64,000 bases of DNA from Echinarachnius parma (Eukaryota; Echinodermata; Echinoidea; Clypeasteroida; Echinarachniidae), in NCBI GenBank assembly GCA_037951105.1, contig JBAMJV010008384.1, forward strand, positions 1-64,000. Direction: 5' to 3'. How positions within the stretch are numbered: the first letter of the stretch is position 1; each line of letters begins with the position of its first letter. Shown here one piece after another: positions 36,951-48,447 of this stretch. Position numbers and translations under genes: made by a program. The notes under the pieces are model-generated. The model did not search any database, had not been told where the DNA came from, and was given only the letters and a program-made list of their open reading frames with translations.

Positions 36951-39234
36951 TTTGTAATGAAAGCAATATCACCTATTGATTTTGTCACGAAAACAATCTG
37001 ACAAATTGACTCCCATACTGATTCCGTGGATAAAATCACTCGCGGGTGTGATTCCGTGGACAGAATCCCTCGCAGTTGTGATTCCGTGGACAGAATCCCT
37101 CGCAGTTGTGATTCCGTGGAAGAATCACTCGCAGTTGTGATTCCGTAGACAAAATCACTCGCAGTTGTGATTCCGTGGACAGAATCATTCGCAGTTGTGG
37201 TTCCGTGGACGGAATCACTCGCAGTTGTGATTCCGGAGACAAAATCACTCGCAGTTCCGATTCCGTGGACAGAATCACTCCCCGTTATGATTTTGTCCAC
37301 GGAATCACTCGCGGTTGTGCTCGGTAGTGATTCCGTGGACAGAATCATTCGCAGTTGTGGCTTCGTGACAGAATCACTCGCAGTTGTGATTCCGTGGACA
37401 TAATTACTCACACTTGTGATTCCGTGGATAAAATCACTCGCAGTTCTGATTCCGTGGACAGAATCACTCCTCGTAATGATTTTGTCCACGGAATCACTAC
37501 GTTGTGTGATTTTGGGTATCCGAAAGAAACAAAGCGATCGCGATCGATATATCGATGTAACAATTACGATACTTAGTACATGCACGTATAATTTCTACTC
37601 CATTCTTGTATAGTTGTAAATGAAAGTTCTGAAAGACTGAGGTGCTAACAATAAACGGAACGGGTAAGACGTGCAGCAGTTTTCTGTGGAAACACGTTAA
37701 AAATCAAACATGTTTATGTCTACGTTTTTAGGAAAAATACTCCAAAAGAGATGAGAAAATCAACACAAAACAGATACAAAAGATAAAGACTTTGAATATT
37801 AATTTGATTTCTGGTACGTTGTGTTTAGCGGCTAGCCCATTCACTTGCAGGGGTGGGTACTCTCTCACGGGTTGCTACCGACGTAAGGTGCTGGCACCAA
37901 CATTTGGCTACACTTGTGAACTAGCGCCCGATTTATAACGTGTTGTCACAGGATACTGCTGCACAATACTCGTCTCACCCGTTCCAGGACCCATTCGTTT
38001 TGCACTCATTATTAACTGTTTTTGTTTTATTTTTCCATTTTGCTCTTTTCCTTTCCATCCTCTTGTATATATTCTACCCTTTTCTTCTTTTCAAATATCA
38101 AGCTATTCTTTCGTAAATAATTTGTGTCTACGTGTAATCATTTGTAGTCTTATAATGCAGTTTTACTTTTTTTAATGTTTCAAAGTAATTAAAACATGAA
38201 TGTATTATATTATCTTAGAGGACCTTGTTCTAACAAGCCCAGCTTCTTTTAGGTCTCCTTATTCTGTCATGAATTGTTTAGACGAACACGTTCTTTACAT
38301 AAGTAAATTTTAATGTAATTTCTTCGGTTAACTTTATATTGACTAAATATTGCATTTCAAATTATGATTATGCTGAGAGATAATATGTTCTTCATGTTAC
38401 TTGTTTGATATCCTATGTACAAATGTGTGTGAAAGAAGGAAATAAATGAACCTTGATTCTTGAACCTTAGTCTTTCAGAACTTTAATTTACGACTTTACA
38501 AGAATGGAGTAGAATGTATACGTGCATGTACTAAGTATCGTAATCGCGCGATTTGATATATCGATCGCGATCGCTTTGTTTATTTCGGATACACAACATC
38601 ACAAAATCACTCAAAGTAGTGATTCCATGGACAAAATCATTACTGGGAGTGATTCTGTCCACGGAATCACAACCGCGCACAACAGTGAGTGATTCCGTGG
38701 ACACACTCATAATGGAGAGTGATTCTGTCCACGGAATCACAACTGCGAGTGATTATGTACACGGAATCACAACTGTGAGTGATTCTGTCCACGGAACCAC
38801 CACTGAGAGTGTTTCTGTCCACGGAAACACAACTGCGAGTGATTCTGTCCACGGAATCACAACTAAGAGTGATTTTGTTCACGGACTCACAACTCCGAGT
38901 AAATCTTTTCTCAGGAAATCAGAACTGCGAGTGATTATGTCTACGGAATCACAAGCGCGAGTGATTTTGTACACGGAATCATTATTGGGGGTGATTCCGT
39001 GACAAAATCAATTCGTCAGATTGCTTTCGTGACAAACTCAATAGGCGATATTGCAGCTTTCGGGACAAAATCGACTCGTCAGATTGCTTTCGTGACAAAA
39101 TCAATGGGTGGGATTGATTTGGTGACAAAAACATTGATTTGGTGACAAAATCACATGTGTGACACTCGGCGCCCCATAGTTAGTCCGTGGCAAAAATGTT
39201 CAGAGGCCCAAACCACAGAGAGCCGTGTGTGTGT

Positions 39235-39430
39235 GAAGGGGGGGGGGGGGGGGGGATACATTTCGAGGCTGACACCAATGATGAAGTTATGACCGGGGGG
39301 ATTACCATTGGTTATGATGGTCGAGACCGGTACAAAGTGTACCCCAAGCCGACAAGAACTAAAGGGGGGGGGGGGGGGTGTTTAAACCCCAAAATATCCC
39401 CTCCCCTGGATACGAATATAAGTATTGGCG
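39235..39430. repeat. Poly-G/GAGACCGG repeat copy
   Basis: Two G runs (near 39,238 and 39,364) flank GGTCGAGACCGGTACAAAG. Same family as 29,775. Confidence 0.55.
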
Positions 39431-39540
39431 AACACAAGGATAAGTGGGGCTTTTTGGTTTATTTCAAGTTAGACATTTTCCGCCAAATGAAGCCAATGAC
39501 TAGCTCATTAACAGATGAAAATGTTCAAATTTAGAAATAA

Positions 39541-40455
39541 TTAAACTACTATCTCTCCGTTTATTGATAGGCTTGATATACGCGATGTCTAATGTAAGAT
39601 TAAATTAAAAACAATACTTGCATGAATTGGACAAATTATAGTAGGATCAATTTTAAATTAATATATATACTTCTTTTTCACAATATTTATCCACTTTCCG
39701 ATAAAATCCAACAATTTCCGATCTCACTCTTGTTCATAAGACATGTCGCAATAGTATCCAGCCATGCCGATCGTTAGTTCTAATTATGATTCAATGTTCA
39801 AACTTTTTCGCATTTGCTTATAATAATTGAAAAAAAAACTTGATATCATTCAAGCTTGGGTTTGCTGAAAGTGATTATAATTAGTAAGCACACCTTCCCT
39901 TCAAATGTGCCAATTTGTGTGTAATCAACCAAAATGTTATATTTGTGATTGCATCTGAACAAAATATGTAGGCCCAATTCCAATCAGCACATTCAATCCA
40001 TAATTCAATGTGGCGGCATTAAACATCTAATAAAGGATTTCAAACTATTTTGTCTTCAGAATATAATAGCTCTTTGGGTTATCTAAGAGCCCAAACTAAT
40101 GCCAAAGAAATGCACTGTTTATGTTAAATGTGTGGTAGCGACGCATGATTTTGTTGCTAGAAAACATAATTGTATTCCAGAATAATGGACCATCAATATC
40201 AATTTATGTATCAACGTAATACATTGTACAAACACGCATATAAAGAAACAAGACCAATGAATGGTAGAATAACCGAATATAAACATAAGCATTGTGCGCG
40301 GTTGCTAGGCTAAATGATGTTGCTAGGCAACATTGATCTCCGTGTTTTTTATGACTGTATTTCATGTAAATCATGGTTAGTGATTCTACGATTTTTCTAG
40401 TTTGAACAACTTTTAGAATTGTTCATACACTATACAAGTTGTAGTATCTTAAACA
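39541..40455. other. Intronic stretch, nothing seen
   Basis: AT-rich sequence without recognisable repeat ends or coding signal. A short direct repeat GTTGCTAGGC is near 40,300-40,325. Confidence 0.5.
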
Positions 40456-40458
40456 CAC

Positions 40459-40996
40459 TTAAAGTCATACGTGTAAAGTGTCCAAATCCACGAAAATTAC
40501 TTGGAGCTTCTCTTCTACCGTGTTGTTTAGCTTATGGTAAAATAAAAATAAAATAGGGTTTGATTTGTTCAAATGTCCCTTTAGTATGAAGATAATTATC
40601 ATTTAAATATTTTATTTCAATCACGTTGATTAACGCTTTTGATAAAAAGTACAATTGTCCTAGCTGAGAACGTCCGCACCCGTGAGAACATTCCGGAGAT
40701 TGAACTTTGAGCCGAGCGAGTTCAAATTCCATGAATTCTGTACTACGTGGGTAAACATTCACGGGTGCGAATATCTCAAACGGATCATTCATTACTGCGA
40801 CAAATGTATGGCAGACCATCAGTATTCGGTGATAAAATATGAACTCAATATTCGTTTTTTTCACTAGGTAAACAGTGTTCGTTTTCTTTCAAACTTTCAC
40901 AAATCTTTCAATGTATTTTACAATGATATTGATATAGGATTGAAGTCTCAAATGTCATTTTGTGCAATATCTGACACTTTACAGGTATGACTTTAA
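40459..40996. mobile_element. TTAA MITE, family C
   Basis: Ends: TTAAAGTCATACGTGTAAAG and CTTTACAGGTATGACTTTAA, inverted. The interior matches the 52,805 element in reverse (TTTCACTAGGTAAACAGTG). Confidence 0.75.
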
Positions 40997-41927
40997 CTAT
41001 ACAATTCAAATGATTGTAGCTAAATCATTAAAACTGTATTGTAAAGTGTGTGTTTTGTTGTATTTGAGGTGTTTGTTTGTTTGTTTTATTTCCAAATCAA
41101 TATTTAAAAATACATCAAAAGTCAGAATATAACATAGAACATAATATACACAATTTTTACACAAAATTAGTTACAAGTTCTTGATTAAAATTCTAGTGCG
41201 TGTTTCATATCATTCAACTGACGGGCATTTTGTTTTTTTTCGAGGCACGTTCAATTTGCGTCTCTCAATTTGTCAAAAAAATCTATAATTTTGCGAAAAT
41301 AACCACTCTTACGGTAAAATATGTACTTTTACACTAACATTGGGCAATTTTCTAGATTTGTTTTTCTTCATTTCCGATGTTGCAAAACGAGCGAGCGATG
41401 GTTGTTGTAAACAAAATACTGCACGCAAACTATGTATACCGCGGTAATCGCGCATGCGCAATCGATTTAGCAGAGAATTCACTTCCTCGCCATACGTCAT
41501 CGACCTAAGCTGCGAGATCGGGGTGAATTTGGGCCTGGTTTGGAGGGTGAATTTTTCTCATTATCAATTTCGATAAAAAAATATATAAACAAATTCAAAA
41601 CATCTGAATTTCTCGAGGCTTGTAAAGTACAAGATAAACATCACAATCATACCAAATTCTACTAAATTTATAATCAATGAAGAAAATCTTTAACATATTT
41701 AATTGATTTTGGGTATTTAGACATTATTTTGTATGCTCTTTCGGTAAATGAAGTTCAAATTTGAAACTTCGAAAAAAAGAAGATTTGTATGACGTCATAT
41801 CTTGTGTACTCAATTTGCTCAAGAGTAACCATCGAAGCCTTGGAATAGTTCACCTTCGGATTGAATTAATATGTGTGTAATATAAACTTGAAATGACACA
41901 AACCTGAATGATGGTGATCAGACCAGT

Positions 41928-42235
41928 GGCGTACCCAGAATTTTTCAGGGGGAGGGGGGGGGGGGGGGGGGATATGTCGTCTGACAAATTCATGTAAGCA
42001 GGGGGGGGGGGGGGGGGGGGAGGAGAGTGGCCGTATACATTTTTTGAAGCCGAGACCAAGTACATTTACAATTTTCGAGGGCTTAAATGTGGTCTCGAGA
42101 CCAGCTACAAATTGTAAAGAAGGGGTTCAAACCCCCAAAACAGTCATTATTTGGTCAAAAAAAGGGGGGGGGGATCCCCTCCCCCCCCCAAAAACAAAAT
42201 CCCCTCCCCTGTGTACGCCTATGGATCAGACTCAA
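41928..42235. repeat. Poly-G/GAGACC repeat copy
   Basis: It starts GTGGCGTACCCAGAATTTTT, then long G runs (near 41,950 and 42,001), then AGCCGAGACC and GGTCTCGAGACC, ending CCCCTGTGTACGCCTATGG. It is likely a SINE-like or foldback family whose core is prone to G-run slippage. Confidence 0.6.
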
Positions 42236-42950
42236 ATTAATTAACTCCGAAGGTAAACTATTCCAAGTCTTAGATGTAGAATCTTTAGTAAATGTGTATT
42301 TTGATAAAAATTAGGCCCTTCAAAAGTTTTATATACTTTCAGGTACACAATCGAACACACATGACTCGCAACTGAGCTTCATTATACAACGCAAGGCGGT
42401 TGTACAAACCCATTTCCTGGAATGCGCGGAACGCGGTAAACTATATAGAGCATGAGAATCGGACATCATAATATTTTACAAACGCAATAATAATGCTTCA
42501 TAATTATATCGACTACATCCGAAGCACGCACGCCTTACGCATCGGTTCAATAAATCAACCATGCGCTATAAAATCCCATCTTCTGGAAAAGTTGGTCTCT
42601 CATAGGATAACACGTGTTTCGTCGCGGTGGCGAAACGAAAACTCAGAGATCGAAATGGCGCAATAATTTACGGACGCGTCATGTACATATCACTGTATGC
42701 ATATGACTTTTAGCCTCTGCGTACATTCGGAATAAGCCCCCCGTATGTGCCATTTGGTAGCGTTATCTGAGCTGACGCGCCTTAACGCTCCCAACACACC
42801 CTTTCGGCAAAACCGGGGGGGGGGGGGTGCTTTGGACGAATGGTCGCGTTCCATTCATCGCGACGCGACGCGACGCTACCCACCCTTTCGGCATAAGCCA
42901 TTCACATCAGACTAGTTGCCATAGCAACGGTTTATCAATTTAGCCTTATA

Positions 42951-43488
42951 CAGGGGGGCCCCCAAAACGAAAAGGGGCACTTTCCAAAATTAAGTACCAA
43001 AATGATCATGTCCCTCGGATAAGGTGTCTTTTCCAATAAAAAAAAAAACTATACCAAGAAAAGTAATTTGGGTCGTGTAGTTTTTGTTTTAGGACGATGT
43101 GAGTGCGACCATGTCAGGTACCCATTTTGGTCAATTTTTACCAAATCAGTGCCAGTTAAATCGCACTTCCTGCCCGTAATATCATTGAACGACCATGCCC
43201 ATTCTCTCGGCACGCGACTGAGTGCACACGAACAATGGCGCGCGGATCGCTCGCTATTACGGGCAGTAAGTGCGATTTAACAGGCACTGGCTTGGTAAAA
43301 ATTGACAAAAATGGGAGCCTGATATGGTGTCACTCACAGCGCCCTAAAACAAAAAATACACTACCAAAATGATTGTTCTTGGTATCGTTTTTCATTGGAT
43401 AAAACCCCTTATCAGATAGAAATAATAATTTCGACACTCTATGTTCCCCGTTCCGTTTTTTTTTGTTGGGGCAGGGGCCAAGACTCTG
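42951..43488. mobile_element. Mariner-type MITE, full length
   Basis: TA on both sides. It starts CAGGGGGGCCCCCAAAACG and ends with CTG before TA. Internal inverted blocks are CAGTGCCAGTTAAATCGCAC and the inverse, with the alternating GCGCGC-rich centre. Confidence 0.65.
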
Positions 43489-44047
43489 TATAGTGTATAT
43501 GGATTCCTAGACCTTATGCCTTCTGAGAGAATCCCATTGAGCCATATACGCCGCAGGAGTGATAATGTGAGTTTTAATGAATTACATGCAATCAGAAGTG
43601 TGTATTATGTCACTGACCTACAGTTTACACTAATGACCTCTAATGACCTAAGCAAAGTTTAGAAGCTGATATAGCTAGTATCACGTTCCATATTCCCTGG
43701 AAAAAAATATGATAACTGGATTTTGATAAATTTTACTTTTTGTCACCATGTCGTTCTCTAATGTAACCCACTGTTTATGCATAATGTATTTTACCATGTG
43801 TCACATGAGCTTCGTTGCCATGGCAACGTGCAATTTTAGAGGCTCCAAACTTCCAGTTTGGGATAGCTGAGATGTGTACTTTCAAAATGATACCAACAAT
43901 TGTTTGCCACCACAGGAGGGCAGCCAGCTACATTTTAAAGCGACTTTTAGGTCTTGGCTCATGAAGTAATTTTCGATTGACGTTTGCGCCATACTATGTG
44001 CCGCGCGCTAAGACCCCCTTTGTCGCGTTGAAGCATATGAAATAATA

Positions 44048-44588
44048 TTAAAGGGATAATTGAATATTGGTATGGAGGGCACAAAATTGTTTTTCTGAGA
44101 TAATGAAAAACTGACTGTCAAATTTGAAAGAACATACAATTTTAATGACAGAATACACTTTATTTGACCAAAATCGGTTCAGAAATGTCTGAAATATCCA
44201 TAAACATATTTTTATTCAAAAGATTCTTCGCCATGAGACATTCTGACTTTTTAGAAAAAAAATCACATAATGCTTAAATAATACTTTGAAACAAATTTGA
44301 ATAGGGTTTTACAAAGTTGTTGATGATATCTCTATTGAATGATTATTCTTTATAAAATATTAAATGCACAATTTTTTATGAAAAATTGCTAAAAACAATG
44401 ATTTGTTTAGAGAGCGCCCTCTTGAGTTGTAACGGCTCTTTTTGAATGATAACAGGGATTTAACTTACTCGTTTTTAATTGTGTATATTTTTTGAGCATG
44501 GTGAAGTTATAACTATTATTTTGTACCGTAATGGTGCAGGTTTTGGTTACTAAAGTTAAGTTTGACCAATACTCAACTATCCCTTTGA
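44048..44588. mobile_element. TTAA MITE, family A
   Basis: It starts TTAAAGGGATAATTGAATATTGG and ends CAATACTCAACTATCCCTTTGA. It lies 80 bp downstream, in transcription terms, of the EGF 2 donor. Confidence 0.7.
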
Positions 44589-44670
44589 TATATTTCATGA
44601 TAACAAAGCGATGTTTGTACATATATTTCTTATAATTATATACGTGAAGAAATATGTATATTATTATTAC

Positions 44671-44829
44671 CTGTGTTACAGCCCAGTCCCTTGACACTTG
44701 CGGTACAGGTACATCCGAATGGATCCGGGAGGCAGAACATGTACATATTGCAGCTGTCGGCCGAGTTGTCTATACCACATATGTATTCACACATCAGTCC
44801 AAACATGTTCCCGCCATCAGACCTACAAA
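44671..44829 (-). CDS. Tie-like receptor exon: EGF module 2 (Tie signature)
   Basis: The exon has 52 codons, phase 1 at both ends and donor GTAATA. I chose the acceptor CATAATAG because it keeps phase 1 and includes the first cysteine (CRSDGG); the nearer TTTGTAG would lose that cysteine and break phase. The segment MYMFCLPDPFGCTC is the strongest family marker in the window: the second EGF of Tie receptors has the same FCLPDP-x-GC core. Eight cysteines are present. Confidence 0.9.
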
Positions 44830-44937
44830 CTATTATGGAAAACTTGATAATTATACAAGATACAACATTTGTTAAGTTATTACTATTTAAGTTGATTTAT
44901 ATGCTTATATTAATATACCGATGGTTGCATTACGATG

Positions 44938-45322
44938 TTAAAGGGATCTAGTAACTTTGTTGACATGTGCAAAAAGTGATGAATGGTTGATGCAATGTAT
45001 ATTGTTGTTATCTCATATGTCCACAGGGTATTGTGTGAACATTTCAAGTCAAATGGACATTGTATGGCCAAGTAATGAGCGAAAATGCAAAGTGATATTC
45101 AGTAACTCACTGCACTCACTTTGTACACGGAAGAAAACTCGCCCGGAGTTTGTCTTATCTGAATACTTCAATCATACATATCTTTGTAACGAAAGGGAAA
45201 TTTGAAAAACCGAAACCTGTCCCATGATTTTATTGTTAATACGAATACAACAAGGTACAAGGGAACCGCTAGAATTAAAATTTTATTATGAGGATTTGGA
45301 CAATGTTACTAAGTCCCTTTAA
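44938..45322. mobile_element. TTAA MITE, family B
   Basis: TTAAAGGGATCTAGTAACTT at the left, GTTACTAAGTCCCTTTAA at the right. Head-to-tail with the next copy, sharing one TTAA. Confidence 0.78.
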
Positions 45323-45704
45323 AGGGATCTAGTAACTTTGTTGACTTATGCACAAAGTGGTGAATGTTGATACAACGTATATTATATTGTGATTTGATAT
45401 GTCCACTGAACATTGTATGAACATTTTATGTTACATGGACGTTATATGGTCGACAAATGAGCGAACAATTAAACCGGCTATACGTGTACCCATTGCACTG
45501 ACTCTGTGCACATTTATGACTATCCAATGGATATTTACAAATCAGAATACTTCAATTGCAATTATCTTTTAAAAAGGGAAATTCAACAAACAAAAACCTG
45601 TCCCTTGCTTATCATGGTAATCCGAATACAACAAGGTATGAGAGAGCCACTGGAGAGTTCTGTGTAAGTTGTGTCGATTTGGACATTCTTAATAGATCCC
45701 TTGG
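45319..45704. mobile_element. TTAA MITE, family B, adjacent copy
   Basis: It begins in the TTAA that ends the previous copy and finishes CTTAATAGATCCCTTGG. The interior is diverged from its neighbour by many substitutions, so they are not one recent duplication. Confidence 0.75.
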
Positions 45705-45994
45705 CAACTGAATAAGTTTGTTGCATTATTTAGTGGGAAATTAAAGCAAAATTTGAGCATTGGGAAAGTTATCGTAAACATATAATTGGGCAAATATTTC
45801 ACCGCCTGTCCACCCTTCTCCGCCGGGCTGAGTGACTGAAGCCTAACGCAGACATAGCCAGCATGCCACATGACTGCAACTTTTGCAATCAGCGTACATG
45901 CGGTTGAATATTAAGTGTAGGTGCTAAATGTTGTGTTTGGTTGTATTGCTCAAATATTCAATTTCAAAGCAGTTATGGTAAAATCTTTACAATA

Positions 45995-46738
45995 CAGAGT
46001 GTTTATAAAAAAGCGGAACCCAACTTCCACCAGCAATATCTTATGAAGTAAACATAGTTATGTTTATTGCAATATATCATCTTAAAGATGATTTATTATT
46101 CTTTCATTTGATACCACTTTTGTAACAATTGATCTTGTAGTTATCGAATTGCAGGCACTTTAAACGAGCAATGTTAAAATTGCTTTGCGCACAAGATTTA
46201 GATCTATTCATCAACACGGGCTGATGGTCATTCATTCAAACCTCTCCTTGTGTTCGTTTGTCTTGTAATCCTTTTGTTCCGTAAAATAAATGAACATGGA
46301 GTTACTTTTTTAATCAGTTCCTTGCCTGACCAAGCAACTGACCACTGAACACGAGCACAAACCTGTGCGGACAGACATTGGGGTCATGTGGTAGGACATT
46401 GGGGATGATTTTGGACCCTCGACTCTTCTCAAAGTTGAATAAAATGTCAAACTATGAATCAAGAAACATCATGAAATGTCACTTGACTTTGTCTACTGTT
46501 TCATTATTTACACTGCATTTAACAATTAGTTTCTACTCTCGTGCGCAAAGTACTTTTTACATAACCCTTTTTAAAAAGGTTTTATTCAATCATGCATGAC
46601 GTTATCACAACATATTTGGTATCAAACGAAATAGTATGAATTGACCATTGATATGCCAAATTGCAATACATATAAGTATGTTTATTAAATAAAATATTGC
46701 GGGTGGAAGTTGGGTTCCGCTTTTTTATAAACACCCTG
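45995..46738. mobile_element. Mariner-type MITE with about 45-bp TIRs
   Basis: TA targets at 45,993 and 46,739. Ends are CAGAGTGTTTATAAAAAAGC and GCTTTTTTATAAACACCCTG, continuing inverted through GGAACCCAACTTCCACC and an AATAT word. 744 bp, no transposase seen. Confidence 0.78.
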
Positions 46739-46740
46739 TA

Positions 46741-47254
46741 TAGGGGTAGTTCAGTTTTGGTACAGGTGGCGCTGCACTAAATAATTTTGTTGGTGAGATA
46801 AAATTTGAAAGAGCATAACATTTGAATAACAGAATAACACTTAACATATGAAGAGCTCGTTTTCAAACGAGGTTAGGTCCATTTTCCATCCAAATTATTT
46901 TTTGTAGCTTAATCTATAGATTTTGAGCAGCTCTATTCGGTAAAGCTAACATAAAACTCAAATGTATACTATTGAAAAAATAAAACACTTTTTTTTTCAA
47001 ACGAGGTTAGGTACAACACAATGTTGTTTCCAGAAAAGGTAGGGTAAAAAAAAAAAAAAAAAAAAAAACAACAAAAAAAAAAACAGAAGGTTCTGGGATT
47101 TGTTTAAAGAGTTAAGACCAATGCTTTTTACTTAGTTGTTTGTAACGTTCCATTCCTTTCGAGCATAGTGGATCATAACTATTAATTTGAAATGTTATTG
47201 TGCAGGTTTGGGTTATTAAAGCTCAGCCTTACTAAAGCTGCACTACCCATTTAA
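46741..47254. mobile_element. MITE, family A, abutting the mariner-type MITE
   Basis: It begins TAGGGGTAGTTCAGTTTTGG immediately after the mariner-type TA and ends CACTACCCATTTAA. A direct inner repeat, TTCAAACGAGGTTAGGT, occurs near 46,860 and 46,996, and a long poly-A run is near 47,045. Confidence 0.6.
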
Positions 47255-47409
47255 CATATTATAAGTGAATATATTATTACATATGATAGATGATCAAGGT
47301 GTTTATTTCAATATGTTTTTTGTGGGGCGCTATCCAATACTGTTATTTATGTGGAATCTTGAACTAAAAAAGAAGGAAGTTAATGTAAATTGCATTTAGC
47401 ACAACTTAC

Positions 47410-47544
47410 TTGTTAGACAATTTGGACCTTTGAAGTTGTTTGGGCATATACATCGCCCCGTCTTATCATCACAAACTCCTCCGTTGTAGCAATTGTCACA
47501 TATGCCTTGGCAGTTTGGAGGGCCCCATCTACCCGACGCACACC
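47410..47544 (-). CDS. Tie-like receptor exon: EGF module 1
   Basis: The exon has 44 codons, phase 1 at both ends, acceptor TTATTATGCAG and donor GTAAGT. Eight cysteines are spaced C-x9-C-x3-C-x2-C-x5-C-x6-C-x1-C-x8-C. The segments RWGPPNC, NGGVCDDKTGRC and CICPNNFKGPNC match the pattern of the first EGF of Tie1/Tie2. It follows the Ig exon directly, as in that family. Likely extracellular and involved in ligand-head architecture. Confidence 0.9.
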
Positions 47545-47825
47545 CTGCATAATAAGTATACAATGAAACATACATATAAGCTTATTTTAGCTCTAGTAAA
47601 TTCATGTTGATTCATTAACACATAATGTAGTAGAAATTGAATGAAGCTGCATATTGAAATAAATACAAAATCATCGACCAAATTGATTAAGGTTTAGTTA
47701 TTTTCTAGTCGACTACTCGTACAAAGTATATTCATGGCAGTAAACTTTAAAAGGCCTACCTGGCTATTATTAAACAATTGTCAAATTGCAATGGCCCGCA
47801 AACTAATACATGAATGGACACTATA

Positions 47826-48351
47826 CAGGGTGGCCCAAAAAAGGAACGGAGTACTTCCCAAAATAATTAGTATGTACAATTATTATGACCGTCGGATATG
47901 GTGTCTTTTCCAATGAAAAACGATACCAAGAACAGTCATTTTGGTTGAGTAGTTTTTGTTTTAGGGCGCTGTAAGTGACACCATGTCAGGTTCCCATTTT
48001 TATCAATTTTTACCAAGTCAGTGCCCGATAATTCGCATTTACGGTCCGTTATAGCAGAGCAGTACGCGCGCAATTGTTAGTGTGCATTTAGCTGTGAAAC
48101 GAAAGAATGGGCACAGTTGCTCGATGCTATAACGGGCAGTGAGTGCGAATAATCGGGCAATGACTTCGTAAAAATTGAAAAAAATGGAAACCTGACATGG
48201 TGTCACTCACAGCGCCCTAAAACAAAAACTACACGACCAACATTACTATTCCTGGGATCATTTTTCATTGGAAAAGACTATCCGATGGACATAATCATGC
48301 TGTTACTTTATTTTGGGAAGTGCCACGTTCCGTTTTTTGGGGGCCATCCTG
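47826..48351. mobile_element. Mariner-type MITE, best-preserved copy
   Basis: TA-flanked. CAGGGTGGCCCAAAAAAGGAAC opens it and GTTCCGTTTTTTGGGGGCC with ATCCTG closes it. Internal inverted block GCCCGATAATTCGC. It lies in the intron between the Ig and EGF 1 exons. Confidence 0.78.
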
Positions 48352-48447
48352 TATATCACAAAAATGTTTACTGTACATGCTACTGTTTACGTTTATTTTG
48401 CATTATTCAAATCCTTTCATGACGACACACTCTATGATAATGTATAC

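Larger units (their letters stand above)
35341..39178. mobile_element. Large foldback element with 30-bp subrepeats
   Basis: Outer ends are inverted copies: CACATGTGATTCTGTCACG near 35,377 and GACAAAATCACATGTGTGAC near 39,136. Inner ends also mirror: AGTTCTGAAAGACTGAGGT near 37,625 and CTTAGTCTTTCAGAACTTT near 38,465. Each arm carries a tandem array of a 30-bp unit containing GATTCCGTGGACAGAATC (37,019-37,510) or its complement (38,592-39,000). The centre (37,650-38,465) ends in a CR1-like tail. A 1.4-kb insertion lies in the left arm. No transposase. Confidence 0.75.

Noticed and set aside
36911..39002. Long open frames with repeated SDSVHGITTA-like peptides
   Set aside because: The 30-bp repeat is a multiple of three and free of stops in several frames, so it mimics a repeat protein. 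Frames are open on both strands and in both arms.
35341..39178. CRISPR-like array from the regular 30-bp units
   Set aside because: Units are contiguous without unique spacers, occur in inverted arms and sit in an animal intron.
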